The notes below the pieces were generated by a model. That model saw nothing but the letters and a program-made list of their open reading frames with translations. It was not told the DNA's origin and searched no databases. Shown piece by piece: positions 17,752-26,295 of a DNA stretch of 32,406 nucleotides (position 1 is its first letter; every line of letters begins with the position of its first letter). The DNA comes from Clostridia bacterium (GTDB taxonomy: Bacteria > Bacillota > Clostridia > TANB77 > CAG-508), in the NCBI GenBank assembly GCA_017512025.1, contig JAFWHH010000030.1:1-32406 (forward strand). The letters are read 5' to 3'. Made by a program: the position numbers and the translations under genes.

Positions 17752-19332
17752 TTATTTTTTCATTAAACTTTTAATATACTCAATCTCTTCATTAGCATCA
17801 ACTCTTTGAAATAATGGTTCTCCTTTTTCAATTACTCTTATATCTTTTAATTCTTTATAATTTTGCAATTGATTCCACACTATATCTTCACTTAACAAAC
17901 CTAATTGTCTAAGCATATTATCAGAAGTTTCTTCCATCAAGGGTCTTATTAAAATAGCAATTTGTTTTAATGTTGCAATCAAATGATATATCACTGATTT
18001 TAGCTTTTCTTGATTATCTTCTGATTCCATATCTTTTGCAAGTTTCCATGGTTCAGTTTCATCAATATATTTATTAGTTCTTGAAACTAATTTCCAAATA
18101 ATTTTCAGTGAATTAGCAAATTCAAAATTACTAAAAGCTAAGTCAAAATTTTCAATTGTAGTTTTAACCATTTCTTCCAATGATAAATCTACATCATTTT
18201 TTAATCCATTATATCCATCAAGTTTTCCATCAAAATATTTGTTACACATTGCGATACTTCTATTTAATAAGTTTCCTAAATCATTACATAAATCTGAATT
18301 AAATCTTTCAACAAATCCCTCAGGAGTAAATAATCCATCTGAAGATGTGGGTACTTCCCTAATTAAATAATATTTAGTAGCATCTAGTCCATATCTGTCA
18401 ATTAATTGCTCTGGATAAATTACATTTCCCACTGATTTAGACATTTTTCCATCTTTCATAGTAACCCAATTATGAACAAAAATAGTTTTAGGAAGTGGTA
18501 AATCTAAAGCCATCAAAAATATTGGCCAATATATCAAATGAAATCTTGCAATGTCCTTTCCAACAATTTGAGCATCGGCAGGCCAAAACTTTTTAAACAA
18601 ACTATCATCTTCTGATTCATAGCCTAATGCAGTTATATAATTTGTCAATGCATCAAGCCATACATAAATAACATGTTTAGGATCACTTTTAACTTGAATC
18701 CCCCAATCAAAAGAAGTCCTAGTAACACATAAATCCTCTAAGCCTGGCTTAATAAAATTATTAATCATCTCCTGCTTTCTGTATGATGGTTTTATTAAAT
18801 CAGGATTTTCATCATAATATTTAACTAATCTACCAACATATTTACTCATTTTAAAGAAATATGCTTCTTCTTTCATCTTATATACAGTTCTACCACAATC
18901 AGGGCAATTACCATCTACTAATTGAGTTTCTGTAAAATAACTTTCACAAGGTTCACAATACCAGCCTTCATATTCTCCCTTATAAATATCACCTTGTTTC
19001 AAGAATTTTTCAAATATTTTTTGAACTGCCTCTATATGAAAATCATCCGTTGTTCTAATATATTTATCATAATCAATTTTCATTTTTTTCCAAAGTTCTA
19101 TTGCTTTTTCAGCTTGAATATCTACATACTCCTTTGGTTCCATTCCAGCCTCTCTAGCCTTATTCTCTATTTTTTGTCCATGTTCATCTGTTCCTGTAAG
19201 CAAAAACGATTCTTCTCCCTTTAAAACATGATATCTCTTAACCATATCTGCTAAAACTTCAGTATAAGCGGTTCCAATATGAAACTTTCCACTTGGGTAA
19301 TAAATTGGTGTTGTAACATAAAACTTATTCAT
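17752..19332 (-). CDS. metG: Methionyl-tRNA synthetase (short form)
   Basis: Charges initiator and elongator tRNA-Met; class I synthetase. The 526 aa show the HIGH-type motif FHIGTAY, a zinc knuckle with CEPC (about 128) and CPDC (about 145), WLDALTNYITALG, the KMSKS motif in DGKMSKSVGN, and a helical anticodon domain with DETEPWKLAKD. The C-terminal tRNA-binding (EMAP-like) domain found in many bacterial MetRS of about 650 aa is absent; the chain stops shortly after the anticodon domain. AAGGA lies upstream of the ATG. Divergent from spoVT. Confidence 0.97.
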   Translation of the reverse strand: MNKFYVTTPIYYPSGKFHIGTAYTEVLADMVKRYHVLKGEESFLLTGTDEHGQKIENKAREAGMEPKEYVDIQAEKAIELWKKMKIDYDKYIRTTDDFHIEAVQKIFEKFLKQGDIYKGEYEGWYCEPCESYFTETQLVDGNCPDCGRTVYKMKEEAYFFKMSKYVGRLVKYYDENPDLIKPSYRKQEMINNFIKPGLEDLCVTRTSFDWGIQVKSDPKHVIYVWLDALTNYITALGYESEDDSLFKKFWPADAQIVGKDIARFHLIYWPIFLMALDLPLPKTIFVHNWVTMKDGKMSKSVGNVIYPEQLIDRYGLDATKYYLIREVPTSSDGLFTPEGFVERFNSDLCNDLGNLLNRSIAMCNKYFDGKLDGYNGLKNDVDLSLEEMVKTTIENFDLAFSNFEFANSLKIIWKLVSRTNKYIDETEPWKLAKDMESEDNQEKLKSVIYHLIATLKQIAILIRPLMEETSDNMLRQLGLLSEDIVWNQLQNYKELKDIRVIEKGEPLFQRVDANEEIEYIKSLMKK

Positions 19333-19370
19333 AAAAAAATAATCCTTTCAAGTCAAATTAATCTTACGTC

Positions 19371-19380
19371 ATTATATCAC
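19371..19380 (-). promoter_or_regulatory. Predicted extended -10 promoter element of metG
   Basis: Minus strand TGATATAAT, an extended -10 with no good -35, about 40 nt before the metG start. The gap shared with spoVT shows no T-box. Its spoVT side holds only AT-rich DNA in which I could not call a sporulation promoter with confidence. Confidence 0.45.
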
Positions 19381-19485
19381 ATTTTTCCCTAAAAAAATAC
19401 CTATTCATTTCAATTTATGTATATTTTTTCTAATTTTAGTAATAATATTTATATAATTTAAAAATATTTTAGAAAGGATTTATAT

Positions 19486-20031
19486 ATGATGAAAGCAACT
19501 GGAGTAGTTAGAAGAATAGATGATTTAGGTAGAATAGTTATACCAAAAGAAATACGAAAAACTTTAAGGATAAAAGAAGGAACTCCTTTAGAAATCTTTA
19601 CAGAAAAGGAAGGAAACATTATTTTAAAAAAATATTCACCAATAGGTGAATTAACAAATTTTTCTGAACAATACGTTAACAGTCTATATAATACAACAAA
19701 CTTAATTTCAATAGTTACTGACAAAGATTCCGTTGTTGCAGTATCCGGAACATCAAAAAAAGACTTACTTGAAGTTCCAATAAGTGAAGAACTTGAAAAA
19801 ATAATTGATAGTAGAAAAACGGCAATCGATGAAGGAACTAAAAAAATTTCAATTATTAAAGACGGACCAATTAATGAAAAACATAAAATAATAACACCTA
19901 TAATATCAGATAGCGAAGTTATTGGAAGTGTTATTTTAATTTCAAAAGAACAAAATCGAAAAATAAGCAATGCAGAAATTGAAATAGCAAAAGTTGCTAG
20001 TAATTTTTTAGGATGTCAGTTAGAAATATAA
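19486..20031 (+). CDS. spoVT: Stage V sporulation protein T (AbrB-family regulator)
   Basis: DNA-binding regulator acting in the forespore, where it tunes sigma-G genes. The 181 aa comprise an N-terminal AbrB swapped-hairpin domain (MKATGVVRRIDDLGRIVIPKEI, about 2-52) and a C-terminal GAF-like domain (about 58-180, with SGTSKKDLLEVPISEELEKI). Length and layout match B. subtilis SpoVT (178 aa). Two ATGs are adjacent (19486 and 19489); AAGGA is 7 nt from the first, while homologues usually begin MKATG, so either is possible. It is the only plus-strand gene between metG and the HD protein. Confidence 0.93.
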   Translation: MMKATGVVRRIDDLGRIVIPKEIRKTLRIKEGTPLEIFTEKEGNIILKKYSPIGELTNFSEQYVNSLYNTTNLISIVTDKDSVVAVSGTSKKDLLEVPISEELEKIIDSRKTAIDEGTKKISIIKDGPINEKHKIITPIISDSEVIGSVILISKEQNRKISNAEIEIAKVASNFLGCQLEI

Positions 20032-20038
20032 AATAAAC

Positions 20039-20100
20039 AAAGTAGAGGGGAGGGAGCTTTTGATATTTTTTTTGTTCAAAAACTCCATTTCCACTACTTT
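20039..20100. other. Long imperfect hairpin between convergent spoVT and the HD gene
   Basis: Outer stem AAAGTAG (20039-20045) with CTACTTT (20094-20100). Inner stem GGAG-TTTTGA (20053-20063) with TCAAAA-CTCC (20076-20086) has one mismatch and a T-rich loop. It lies 8 nt after the spoVT stop and 10 nt from the HD gene stop. It probably serves as a shared terminator, but neither strand has a strong T-run after the stem. Confidence 0.5.
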
Positions 20101-20109
20101 ATCTATTTA

Positions 20110-20667
20110 TTAGTTAAATAGTTTCTCCAATACTTGTTTATATCTCTTAAAAATAGGATGATTTTCATCTTGACCATAAATACAACTCTCATAAACACTT
20201 GTATAATACCATTTTTGTTTATCTTTTCCTCTTTTTAATGAACCTATAGACTTCTCTTCACCATACAATTCAATACAATCTGATAAATCTTCTAAATTAC
20301 TTATTTTATCACAAGCAACTATTAACTTTGATCCTAGTGGTGCATTTTTTATATGTTCGATTGTATGTTTTTTTCGTTCTTCCCAATCTAAAGATTTATC
20401 TGGTTCTGATGCATCATAAACATAATCTCTTACCGTTTTTCCAAATTCTTTTTCTATATCATCAAACTCATGAGGAGTATCTTCTACAACATCATGCAAA
20501 ATACCTGCAGTTACTACATCATCATCACACCCATTTCTTTTCAATATCATACCTACAGTAAACGGATGGAATATCATATCAACATCCTCAACCTTTCGAG
20601 TTTGCCCTTTATGAGCTTTTGTAGCATAATAAATTGCATATTCAATTTTATCTTTCCCTCTATACAT
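20110..20667 (-). CDS. HD-domain phosphohydrolase (SpoT/MESH1-like)
   Basis: Start chosen at 20667 (MYRGKDKIEYAIYYATKAH) because GGAGG lies 8 nt upstream; the earlier ATG at 20682 precedes that site. The 185 aa hold one HD domain resembling the hydrolase half of RelA/SpoT: His34 in MIFHPFTVG, His58-Asp59 and Glu62-Asp63 in GILHDVVEDT, and a later Asp in ACDKISNLEDL. The synthetase, TGS and ACT domains are absent, so it is a stand-alone hydrolase. (p)ppGpp is a plausible substrate by analogy to small alarmone hydrolases, but other pyrophosphates are equally possible. The C-terminal half (KQKWYYTSVYESCI) is typical of small HD proteins of this group. Confidence 0.8.
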   Translation of the reverse strand: MYRGKDKIEYAIYYATKAHKGQTRKVEDVDMIFHPFTVGMILKRNGCDDDVVTAGILHDVVEDTPHEFDDIEKEFGKTVRDYVYDASEPDKSLDWEERKKHTIEHIKNAPLGSKLIVACDKISNLEDLSDCIELYGEEKSIGSLKRGKDKQKWYYTSVYESCIYGQDENHPIFKRYKQVLEKLFN

Positions 20668-20748
20668 TTCTACATCCTCCAATTCAATTTTTTATCTTTT
20701 TATCATCAACAATTATATATCAAACATTAATAAATTTCAATAAAAGTA

Positions 20749-20777
20749 TTTACTTTTGCGCCATAAAATGATACTAT
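20749..20777 (+). promoter_or_regulatory. Weak predicted promoter of the P-loop NTPase gene
   Basis: TTTACT, 17-nt spacer, TACTAT, about 43 nt before the start codon at 20820. Confidence 0.4.
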
Positions 20778-20819
20778 ATGCACAACAGCTAACCTTCTAT
20801 TATGAAATGAGGGATTTGT

Positions 20820-21428
20820 ATGAATATACAACCATCTACACCCTACATGATTGAATTTTTGGGTACACCAGAAGCAGGAAAAACATCAGTGATACATCAG
20901 TTAAAAAAAGAACTTTCTAAAAGTTTTTCGGTAGAGATAATTCGGGAATCTGCTGAAATAGTTCCTGAAATTATTCCTAAAGGAAGTATTGAAGCACATT
21001 TTTGGATGAAATATCGCACCTTGACTAAACTATTAGAAGCTAAATTCTGCACAGAGTATGATGTTATCCTCATTGATAGAGGAATTGTTGATTCAATGGT
21101 TTGGAACCAATACTATTACAGCATAAAAGCTATATCTCGAGAAATCCTTGAAATATGCAACGCATTTTTTACACATTCAGGAGTTCCAAACCCTGATCAA
21201 ATTGTCTATCTTACTACTACACCTGAAGAAGCAATCAAACGACGAGGTGGAGAAGGTAGAATTGTAACCTACAGATTTGTGAGTCACTTTAACAATATTG
21301 TAAACAGTTTTATGCAACAATATAGTCAGCCTTTCTTTAAATTGGATACAACCAACCTTACAAAACAAGAAAAGTTTGACATTGTTCTTAGTGAAATTAC
21401 AAAAAACTTACAACTACCTTATCTATAA
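20820..21428 (+). CDS. P-loop ATP/GTP-binding protein (AAA / nucleoside-kinase-like)
   Basis: Function unknown. The 202 aa have a Walker A motif GTPEAGKTS (about 15-23), a second conserved-looking block LIDRGIVDSMVW (about 84-95) similar to the DR-x-D block of deoxynucleoside and thymidylate kinases, and a basic patch EEAIKRRGGEGRI (about 136-148) that could act as a lid. It starts at ATG with GAGGG about 7 nt upstream. It forms a monocistron with its own weak promoter and a strong terminator, on the opposite strand to its neighbours, between an HD gene and a spore gene. That isolation suggests a cargo or acquired gene. The alternative reading is a small housekeeping nucleotide kinase. Confidence 0.75.
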   Translation: MNIQPSTPYMIEFLGTPEAGKTSVIHQLKKELSKSFSVEIIRESAEIVPEIIPKGSIEAHFWMKYRTLTKLLEAKFCTEYDVILIDRGIVDSMVWNQYYYSIKAISREILEICNAFFTHSGVPNPDQIVYLTTTPEEAIKRRGGEGRIVTYRFVSHFNNIVNSFMQQYSQPFFKLDTTNLTKQEKFDIVLSEITKNLQLPYL

Positions 21429-21463
21429 TTACGTTCAAATGCACGTTGTTTAACTACATGTAT

Positions 21464-21497
21464 AAAACGAGGGATGCTTCACAGCATTCCTCGTTTT
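21464..21497 (+). terminator. Terminator of the P-loop NTPase gene
   Basis: Stem AAAACGAGGGATGCT/AGCATTCCTCGTTTT with one G-U pair and a TCAC loop, 35 nt after the stop. The A-run and T-run at the base make it bidirectional, so it may also end the convergent spore-protein transcript. Confidence 0.85.
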
Positions 21498-21539
21498 AAC
21501 ACTCATATTATTTAAATCATTTGTATTATTTTAGGTTAA

Positions 21540-21719
21540 TTATCTTAATTGAGATTCTGCTTGTTTAATCATTTTCTTAACCATGTTTCCACCAACTTTT
21601 CCAGCATCTCTTGCAGAAATATCACCATTATATCCATCTTTTAGAGAAACTCCTACTTCGTTAGCAACCTCATACTTAAACTTCTTTAAAGCTTCTGGTT
21701 CATTATTTCTTGTTGCCAT
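21540..21719 (-). CDS. Alpha/beta-type small acid-soluble spore protein
   Basis: Coats and protects DNA in dormant spores and is degraded at germination. Start at 21719 (MATRNNEPEALKKF) because GGAGGT lies 8 nt upstream. The 59 aa contain both family signatures: the germination-protease site region KYEVANEVGV (family form KYEIAxEFGV) and the C-terminal GGNMVKKMIKQAESQL, with the conserved DGYNGDISARDAGKVGG between them. Its presence with SpoVT shows the organism forms endospores. The gene is separated from gatB by the repeat array. Confidence 0.93.
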   Translation of the reverse strand: MATRNNEPEALKKFKYEVANEVGVSLKDGYNGDISARDAGKVGGNMVKKMIKQAESQLR

Positions 21720-21901
21720 GATATACACCTCCTAAAATATTTTTGAAAAAGCTTAAGCATTATTCTAATAAAACAATTTAATTAACAAATTACTCTATAA
21801 GAATTTTTACCTAATGTAATTCATTATTATGAATTAATTCTTTTTCAATATTTAGGATGTTCATTTTTTAATTTTTTACACTGGAAATTTATTGAATTTT
21901 T

Positions 21902-22090
21902 TTGCAATTTGGGACGACCCTTTTTTGCAAAACATTTGCAGTTTGGGACGACCCTTTTTCGCAAAACGTTTGCAGTTTGGGATGACCCTTTTTCGCAAAA
22001 CGTTTGCAACTTGGAACAACCTTTTTTGCAAAATATTTGCAACTTTGGACAATCTTTCTCCAAAACCTTTGCAATTTTGGACAGTCCTTA
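21902..22090 (+). repeat. Six-copy tandem array of the 34-bp REP-like repeat
   Basis: Units begin (TTGCA) at 21902, 21936, 21970, 22004, 22037 and 22069, giving spacings of 34, 34, 34, 33 and 32. Each has TTGGGACGACC or a variant, then CTTTTT and GCAAAAC. The unit junction GCAAAACGTTTGC is itself palindromic. Units 1-3 are nearly identical and divergence grows towards gatB, as if older copies lie there. The remaining part of the gap (21720-21901) is AT-rich with no gene. Frames across the array stay open only because the unit lacks stops. Confidence 0.92.
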
Positions 22091-22105
22091 ATGGCTAAAA
22101 CTCAA

Positions 22106-23545
22106 TTATTTTTTTAATTCTTCTAAAAACATCTTATTAAGCATTTGAGGATTTGCTTTTCCTTTAGTTGCTTTCATTGCTTGGCCAACTAAAAATCCTA
22201 AGGCTCTATCTTTTCCCGCTTTGAAATCAACAATTGACTGAGGATTTGCCTCTAGCACTGTCATTACTACTTCTTTAATTTCAGATTCATCCGAAATCTG
22301 AACCCAACCTTTCTCTTCTATTATTTTTTTAGGAGAACGTGGTTCTTTAAATAATTCTTCTAAAACCTTCTTCCCAATTTTAGAACTAATCGTTCCATCA
22401 TTAATCAAACTTACTAATTCTGCTAATTCTTTTGCCTTAAAAGGAATTTCCTCTGGATCCATTTCTCCTTCATTTAGTATTCTTGATATATCCGAAGTTA
22501 GCCAATTACAAACAGATTTATAATCATTACATATTTTTCCCGCTTCTTCAAAAATATCAGAAAACCTTCTTGAGCTAACTAAAGCATCAGCATCTTTTTC
22601 TGATAGACCAATCTCTTCCATATACCTAACTTTTCTTGATTCTGGAAGTTCTGGTAAGTTTTCCTTTATATTATTAATATATTCATCTGACAATTTAATA
22701 GCAACTAAATCAGGATCAGGAAAATATCTATAATCTTGAGCATCTTCCTTACTTCTCATAGGAAAAGTTCTTCCCTCTAAGTCATCCCACCTCATAGTTT
22801 CCTGTTGAATAACTTTACCATTTTCTGCATCATCTATTTGACTATCTATCTCATATTCAATTGCTCTTTGAATTGCTTTAAAAGAATTAATATTTTTCAT
22901 CTCATGTCTAGTTCCTAATTCTGTTCCTGGTTTATGAATAGAAACATTAACATCAGCTCTCAAAGAACCTTCTTCCATTTTACAATCAGATACATTTATG
23001 TATTGAAGAATAGATTTCAATTTTTTTAAATATCTATCTGCTTCTCCTGATGAACGCAAATCTGGCTCTGAAACAATTTCAATCAAAGGTACTCCAGCTC
23101 TGTTTAAATCAACTAAACTTCCACTTGAATATTCATCATGATTTAATTTTCCAGCATCTTCTTCAATATGAATTCTCAAAATTCTAACTTTTTTCTTATT
23201 TCCATCATCATCTTCAATCTCAACATATCCATGATTACAAAGTGGTTTGTCAAATTGAGAAATCTGATATGATTTTGGTAAATCCGGATAAAAGTAATTC
23301 TTTCTATCATTTTTACTATCTTGTGATATACTACAATTTGTAGCTAATCCAGCCTTAACTGCATACTCAACCACTTTTTCATTTAACTTTGGTAAAGCTC
23401 CAGGCATTGCTGTACAAATTGGGCACACGTGTGTATTTTCATTTGCTCCAAATTCTGTTGAACATGAGCAAAATATTTTTGTTCTTGTTGAAAGCTCCGC
23501 GTGTACTTCCAATCCAATAACAACTTCATAATCTTCTCTTGACAT
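22106..23545 (-). CDS. gatB: Asp-tRNA(Asn)/Glu-tRNA(Gln) amidotransferase subunit B
   Basis: Binds the misacylated tRNA and phosphorylates its Asp or Glu side chain before amidation. Start set at 23545 (MSREDYEVVIGLEVHAEL); an ATG at 23557 also exists but directly touches AAAGGA, leaving no spacing. About 479 aa. Visible features are the catalytic cradle with VIGLEVHAEL, a zinc site including CSCS and CPIC, YFYPDLPKSYQISQ, DLNRAGVPLIEIVSEPDLRS, the linker helices, and the C-terminal YqeY-like tail ending in LVGQAMKATKGKANPQMLNK. It is last in the gatC-gatA-gatB series. Confidence 0.97.
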   Translation of the reverse strand: MSREDYEVVIGLEVHAELSTRTKIFCSCSTEFGANENTHVCPICTAMPGALPKLNEKVVEYAVKAGLATNCSISQDSKNDRKNYFYPDLPKSYQISQFDKPLCNHGYVEIEDDDGNKKKVRILRIHIEEDAGKLNHDEYSSGSLVDLNRAGVPLIEIVSEPDLRSSGEADRYLKKLKSILQYINVSDCKMEEGSLRADVNVSIHKPGTELGTRHEMKNINSFKAIQRAIEYEIDSQIDDAENGKVIQQETMRWDDLEGRTFPMRSKEDAQDYRYFPDPDLVAIKLSDEYINNIKENLPELPESRKVRYMEEIGLSEKDADALVSSRRFSDIFEEAGKICNDYKSVCNWLTSDISRILNEGEMDPEEIPFKAKELAELVSLINDGTISSKIGKKVLEELFKEPRSPKKIIEEKGWVQISDESEIKEVVMTVLEANPQSIVDFKAGKDRALGFLVGQAMKATKGKANPQMLNKMFLEELKK

Positions 23546-23650
23546 ATAAAACTTCATTCCTTTCTATTAATAACTAAACTTTTAGCAAATTCTCAAAAAT
23601 CTCTCTCAAAAATCACAAATCATTTTGATATTTTAGCACATTCAAAACTT

Positions 23651-25114
23651 CTAACAACTTGGCTTATAGTTCTCTCTAAATTCTATTTTTTGTTCAAATG
23701 CATAAGCAACATTAAGAATCGTTTCTTCATTAAATCTATTACCAATCAACTGCATACCAATCGGCATACCTTTACTATCAACACCACATGGAATTGATAT
23801 TGCAGGAACACTTGCAATATTAATTGAAACAGTACAAATATCTGCTAAATACATTTCCATTGGATTATTTAATTTTGAGCCAATTTCAAATGCTGTTGTT
23901 GGAGCAACAGGAGTTAGAAGTACATCATATTTCTTAAAACATTCATCAAACTTATTTTTTACAAGAGTCCTAACTTTCTGAGCTTTTTTATAATATGCAT
24001 CATAATATCCTGATGAAAGCACATAAGTACCTAATATAATTCTTCGCTTAACTTCATCTCCAAAAGCCTCAGTTCTAGAATTAGTAAACAATTCTTTAAG
24101 ATTTGAAAAATCTTTAGCTCTATAACCATATCTAATTCCATCAAATCTACCTAAGTTTGAACTAGCTTCCGCACAAGCAATTATATAGTATGTTGCTAGA
24201 GAATATTCTGCTACATCTAATGAACAATCTTCAACAACAGCACCTAATTCTTTATATATTTCAATAGCCTCTCTTAATTTTGTTTTTACTTCTTCATTTA
24301 TTCCTTCTCCAAAAAATTCCTTAGGAACTCCAATCTTCTTTCCTTTAATATCATTTTTTAATGATGCTGTATAATCTATTTTTGGAATATCATATGAAGT
24401 AGAATCCATTTCATCATGGCCAGCTATCATATTTAGTAAAATTGCACTATCTTCAACATCCTTTGTTATAGGACCAATTTGATCTAGAGATGATGCAAAA
24501 GCAACTAATCCATATCTCGAAACCAAACCATAAGTAGGTTTTAACCCCACAACTCCACAAAAAGATGCAGGCTCACGAATTGAACCACCAGTATCTGATC
24601 CTAAAGCCCATGGAACCATATTTGCAGCAACAGCAGCTGCAGAACCACCTGATGACCCTCCAGGAACCTTATTTAAATCCCATGGATTATGAGTTACCTT
24701 TATCGCTGAGTTTTCAGTAGAACTTCCCATAGCAAATTCATCCATATTTAGTTTTCCTAAACTTGGTAGCATTTCACTATTTATTTTTTGAGTAACTGTT
24801 GCATCATAAGGAGCAACAAAGTTTTCAAGCATTTTTGATGAACAAGTTGTTTTAACTCCTTTTGTACATATATTATCCTTAATTCCTATCGGTATACCTG
24901 CATATTTATTATTTTCTCTATCTATATTTTCAGAGTCAATTCTTTTAGCTTCTTCTAAAGCTTGTTGCGCCGTAACTGTTACAAAAGCACCTACATCCTT
25001 TTCTTTTTCTTCAATCCTTTTTGCATAAGCCTCAACAATTTTCTCTGAAGTTAATTCTTTATTCTCTAGTTTTTTCGAAAGCTCATGAACAGTTAATGTC
25101 GTAATTTCTTCCAT
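23651..25114 (-). CDS. gatA: Asp-tRNA(Asn)/Glu-tRNA(Gln) amidotransferase subunit A
   Basis: Glutaminase subunit that releases ammonia from glutamine for transamidation. The 487 aa belong to the amidase-signature family. The Ser-cisSer-Lys triad is intact at Lys79 (IGIKDNI), Ser154 (PGGSSGGS) and Ser178 ([13 protein letters not shown]), the same numbering as in S. aureus GatA. GGAAGGAG lies upstream of the ATG. It sits 87 nt after gatC and about 105 nt before gatB with no terminator seen between. Confidence 0.98.
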   Translation of the reverse strand: MEEITTLTVHELSKKLENKELTSEKIVEAYAKRIEEKEKDVGAFVTVTAQQALEEAKRIDSENIDRENNKYAGIPIGIKDNICTKGVKTTCSSKMLENFVAPYDATVTQKINSEMLPSLGKLNMDEFAMGSSTENSAIKVTHNPWDLNKVPGGSSGGSAAAVAANMVPWALGSDTGGSIREPASFCGVVGLKPTYGLVSRYGLVAFASSLDQIGPITKDVEDSAILLNMIAGHDEMDSTSYDIPKIDYTASLKNDIKGKKIGVPKEFFGEGINEEVKTKLREAIEIYKELGAVVEDCSLDVAEYSLATYYIIACAEASSNLGRFDGIRYGYRAKDFSNLKELFTNSRTEAFGDEVKRRIILGTYVLSSGYYDAYYKKAQKVRTLVKNKFDECFKKYDVLLTPVAPTTAFEIGSKLNNPMEMYLADICTVSINIASVPAISIPCGVDSKGMPIGMQLIGNRFNEETILNVAYAFEQKIEFRENYKPSC

Positions 25115-25201
25115 TTAATATCTCCTTCCATACTTTTAACCATGACAATTTTTCAGTAATAATTACCTATACCAAAGTCTAATTATTTTATATTTTAAAA
25201 T

Positions 25202-25489
25202 CTAATTAATCACCTTTGGAATTCTAAACATATCATCTTCTAAATCAGGTGCATTTTGCAATAAAGCATCTCTACCCTCAAATTCTTTGATTTCATCTTT
25301 TCTAAAAACATTTTCATTATCATTTGCACCAATCGTTTCATCTAATTCCTCAATAGATGCACTTTCAAGCACATTTGTATATTCCAAAATGTCTTCTAAA
25401 TTTTCTAAATATTTATCAATTTCACTTTCCGAAATCTTTAAATCTGATAAATTCGCAATATGTAACAACTCTTCTTTACTTATCTTCAT
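25202..25489 (-). CDS. gatC: Asp-tRNA(Asn)/Glu-tRNA(Gln) amidotransferase subunit C
   Basis: Small scaffold that wraps around and stabilises the GatA-GatB interface. Start at 25489 (MKISKEELLHIANLSDLKIS) with AAGGAG 11 nt upstream; the frame's GTG seven codons earlier overlaps that site and is unlikely. The 95 aa have the usual layout: N-terminal helix with HIANLSDL, an EDILEYTNVLESASIEELD helix, and the tail ALLQNAPDLEDDMFRIPKVI, which is the family signature. Confidence 0.95.
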   Translation of the reverse strand: MKISKEELLHIANLSDLKISESEIDKYLENLEDILEYTNVLESASIEELDETIGANDNENVFRKDEIKEFEGRDALLQNAPDLEDDMFRIPKVIN

Positions 25490-25649
25490 ATAAATCACCA
25501 CTCCTTCCACTTATAATACACATTTTTTTATTAAATATCTATATATAACAATTTCTATCTTTTGCTACCTATTAACTTTAATTTTCCAGTTCTTGTTCAA
25601 TATCATCATACTTCACATTATATACCAATATTACTTTTTTATCAAACAA

Positions 25650-26222
25650 CTATTTAAGTAATTGTTTAATTTCATCAAATGTAATTTCAATCTCCCTACT
25701 AGTATCATAATTAACAACATTAATTATACTATATTTTGATTTAATCTCCTCAGCCATTTTCAAATAAGCATTTTGCTGATTAATACTACTTTGAATATCA
25801 AATTCAGCATATTTAATATTTGCCTTTCCTTCTCTTTGAAGTCTTTTTTTGTACTCATCAGTATTTTTCAAGTAAAGTGTAATATAAAAAATTTCAAAAT
25901 CCATTTTACTCAGTCTTTCTAAAAGCTTTTCATATTCATCTGTAAAAGAATATGCTTTAAACCCAAGCCTACAATAAATTTCTTCTGTAAAAAAAGTTCT
26001 ATCAAATAATAAATTTATACTCATATTTTCAAGATTTTCCATATAGTTCATCAAATCTTCATACATTTTTACTGCTTTTACTTTACCTTGTTTACTTGAA
26101 TCTGATGTTCCACTTAATCTATATAAGTTTGTATATGGAACTACATTTCTAATATAATCAGTAATCGTAGTTTTACCTGCCCCTTGTGGTCCTTCAACAA
26201 TTATAATTTTAGAATTTGCCAT
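25650..26222 (-). CDS. Thymidylate-kinase-like P-loop kinase of unknown substrate
   Basis: Start at 26222 (MANSKIIIVEGPQGAGKTT) with AAGGAG about 11 nt upstream; the frame is open 30 codons further but without a ribosome site. The 190 aa have Walker A GPQGAGKTT (about 11-19), a DR-type block LLFDRTFFTEEIYCRLGF (about 71-88) like the DRY/DRS motif of nucleoside and thymidylate kinases, and an Arg/Lys-rich lid candidate EYKKRLQREGKANIKY. It lacks the length and full motif set of a standard Tmk. It lies between aspS and gatC on the same strand, 73 nt after aspS, so it may ride on the T-box transcript. Confidence 0.75.
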   Translation of the reverse strand: MANSKIIIVEGPQGAGKTTITDYIRNVVPYTNLYRLSGTSDSSKQGKVKAVKMYEDLMNYMENLENMSINLLFDRTFFTEEIYCRLGFKAYSFTDEYEKLLERLSKMDFEIFYITLYLKNTDEYKKRLQREGKANIKYAEFDIQSSINQQNAYLKMAEEIKSKYSIINVVNYDTSREIEITFDEIKQLLK

Positions 26223-26295
26223 TTTAATCTTTCTCCTTATTACAAAATTTATATTATCCATAGTATCATAAAAACCTACTTTTATAAATAGACCT

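Noticed and set aside
19458..19970. 170-codon minus-strand open frame opposite spoVT
   Set aside because: It lies wholly against a well-recognised SpoVT gene, has hydrophobic shadow-type composition and no ribosome site.
21902..22090. Possible CRISPR array
   Set aside because: Units are directly adjacent with no unique spacers, and no cas gene is present.
21845..22098. Overlapping open frames on both strands with repeated peptides such as FAKKGRPKLQ and FGTTLFRKTF
   Set aside because: They are translations of the 34-bp tandem repeat, which has no stops; the unit length not being a multiple of 3 makes the same peptides appear in several frames. No ribosome site or independent support.
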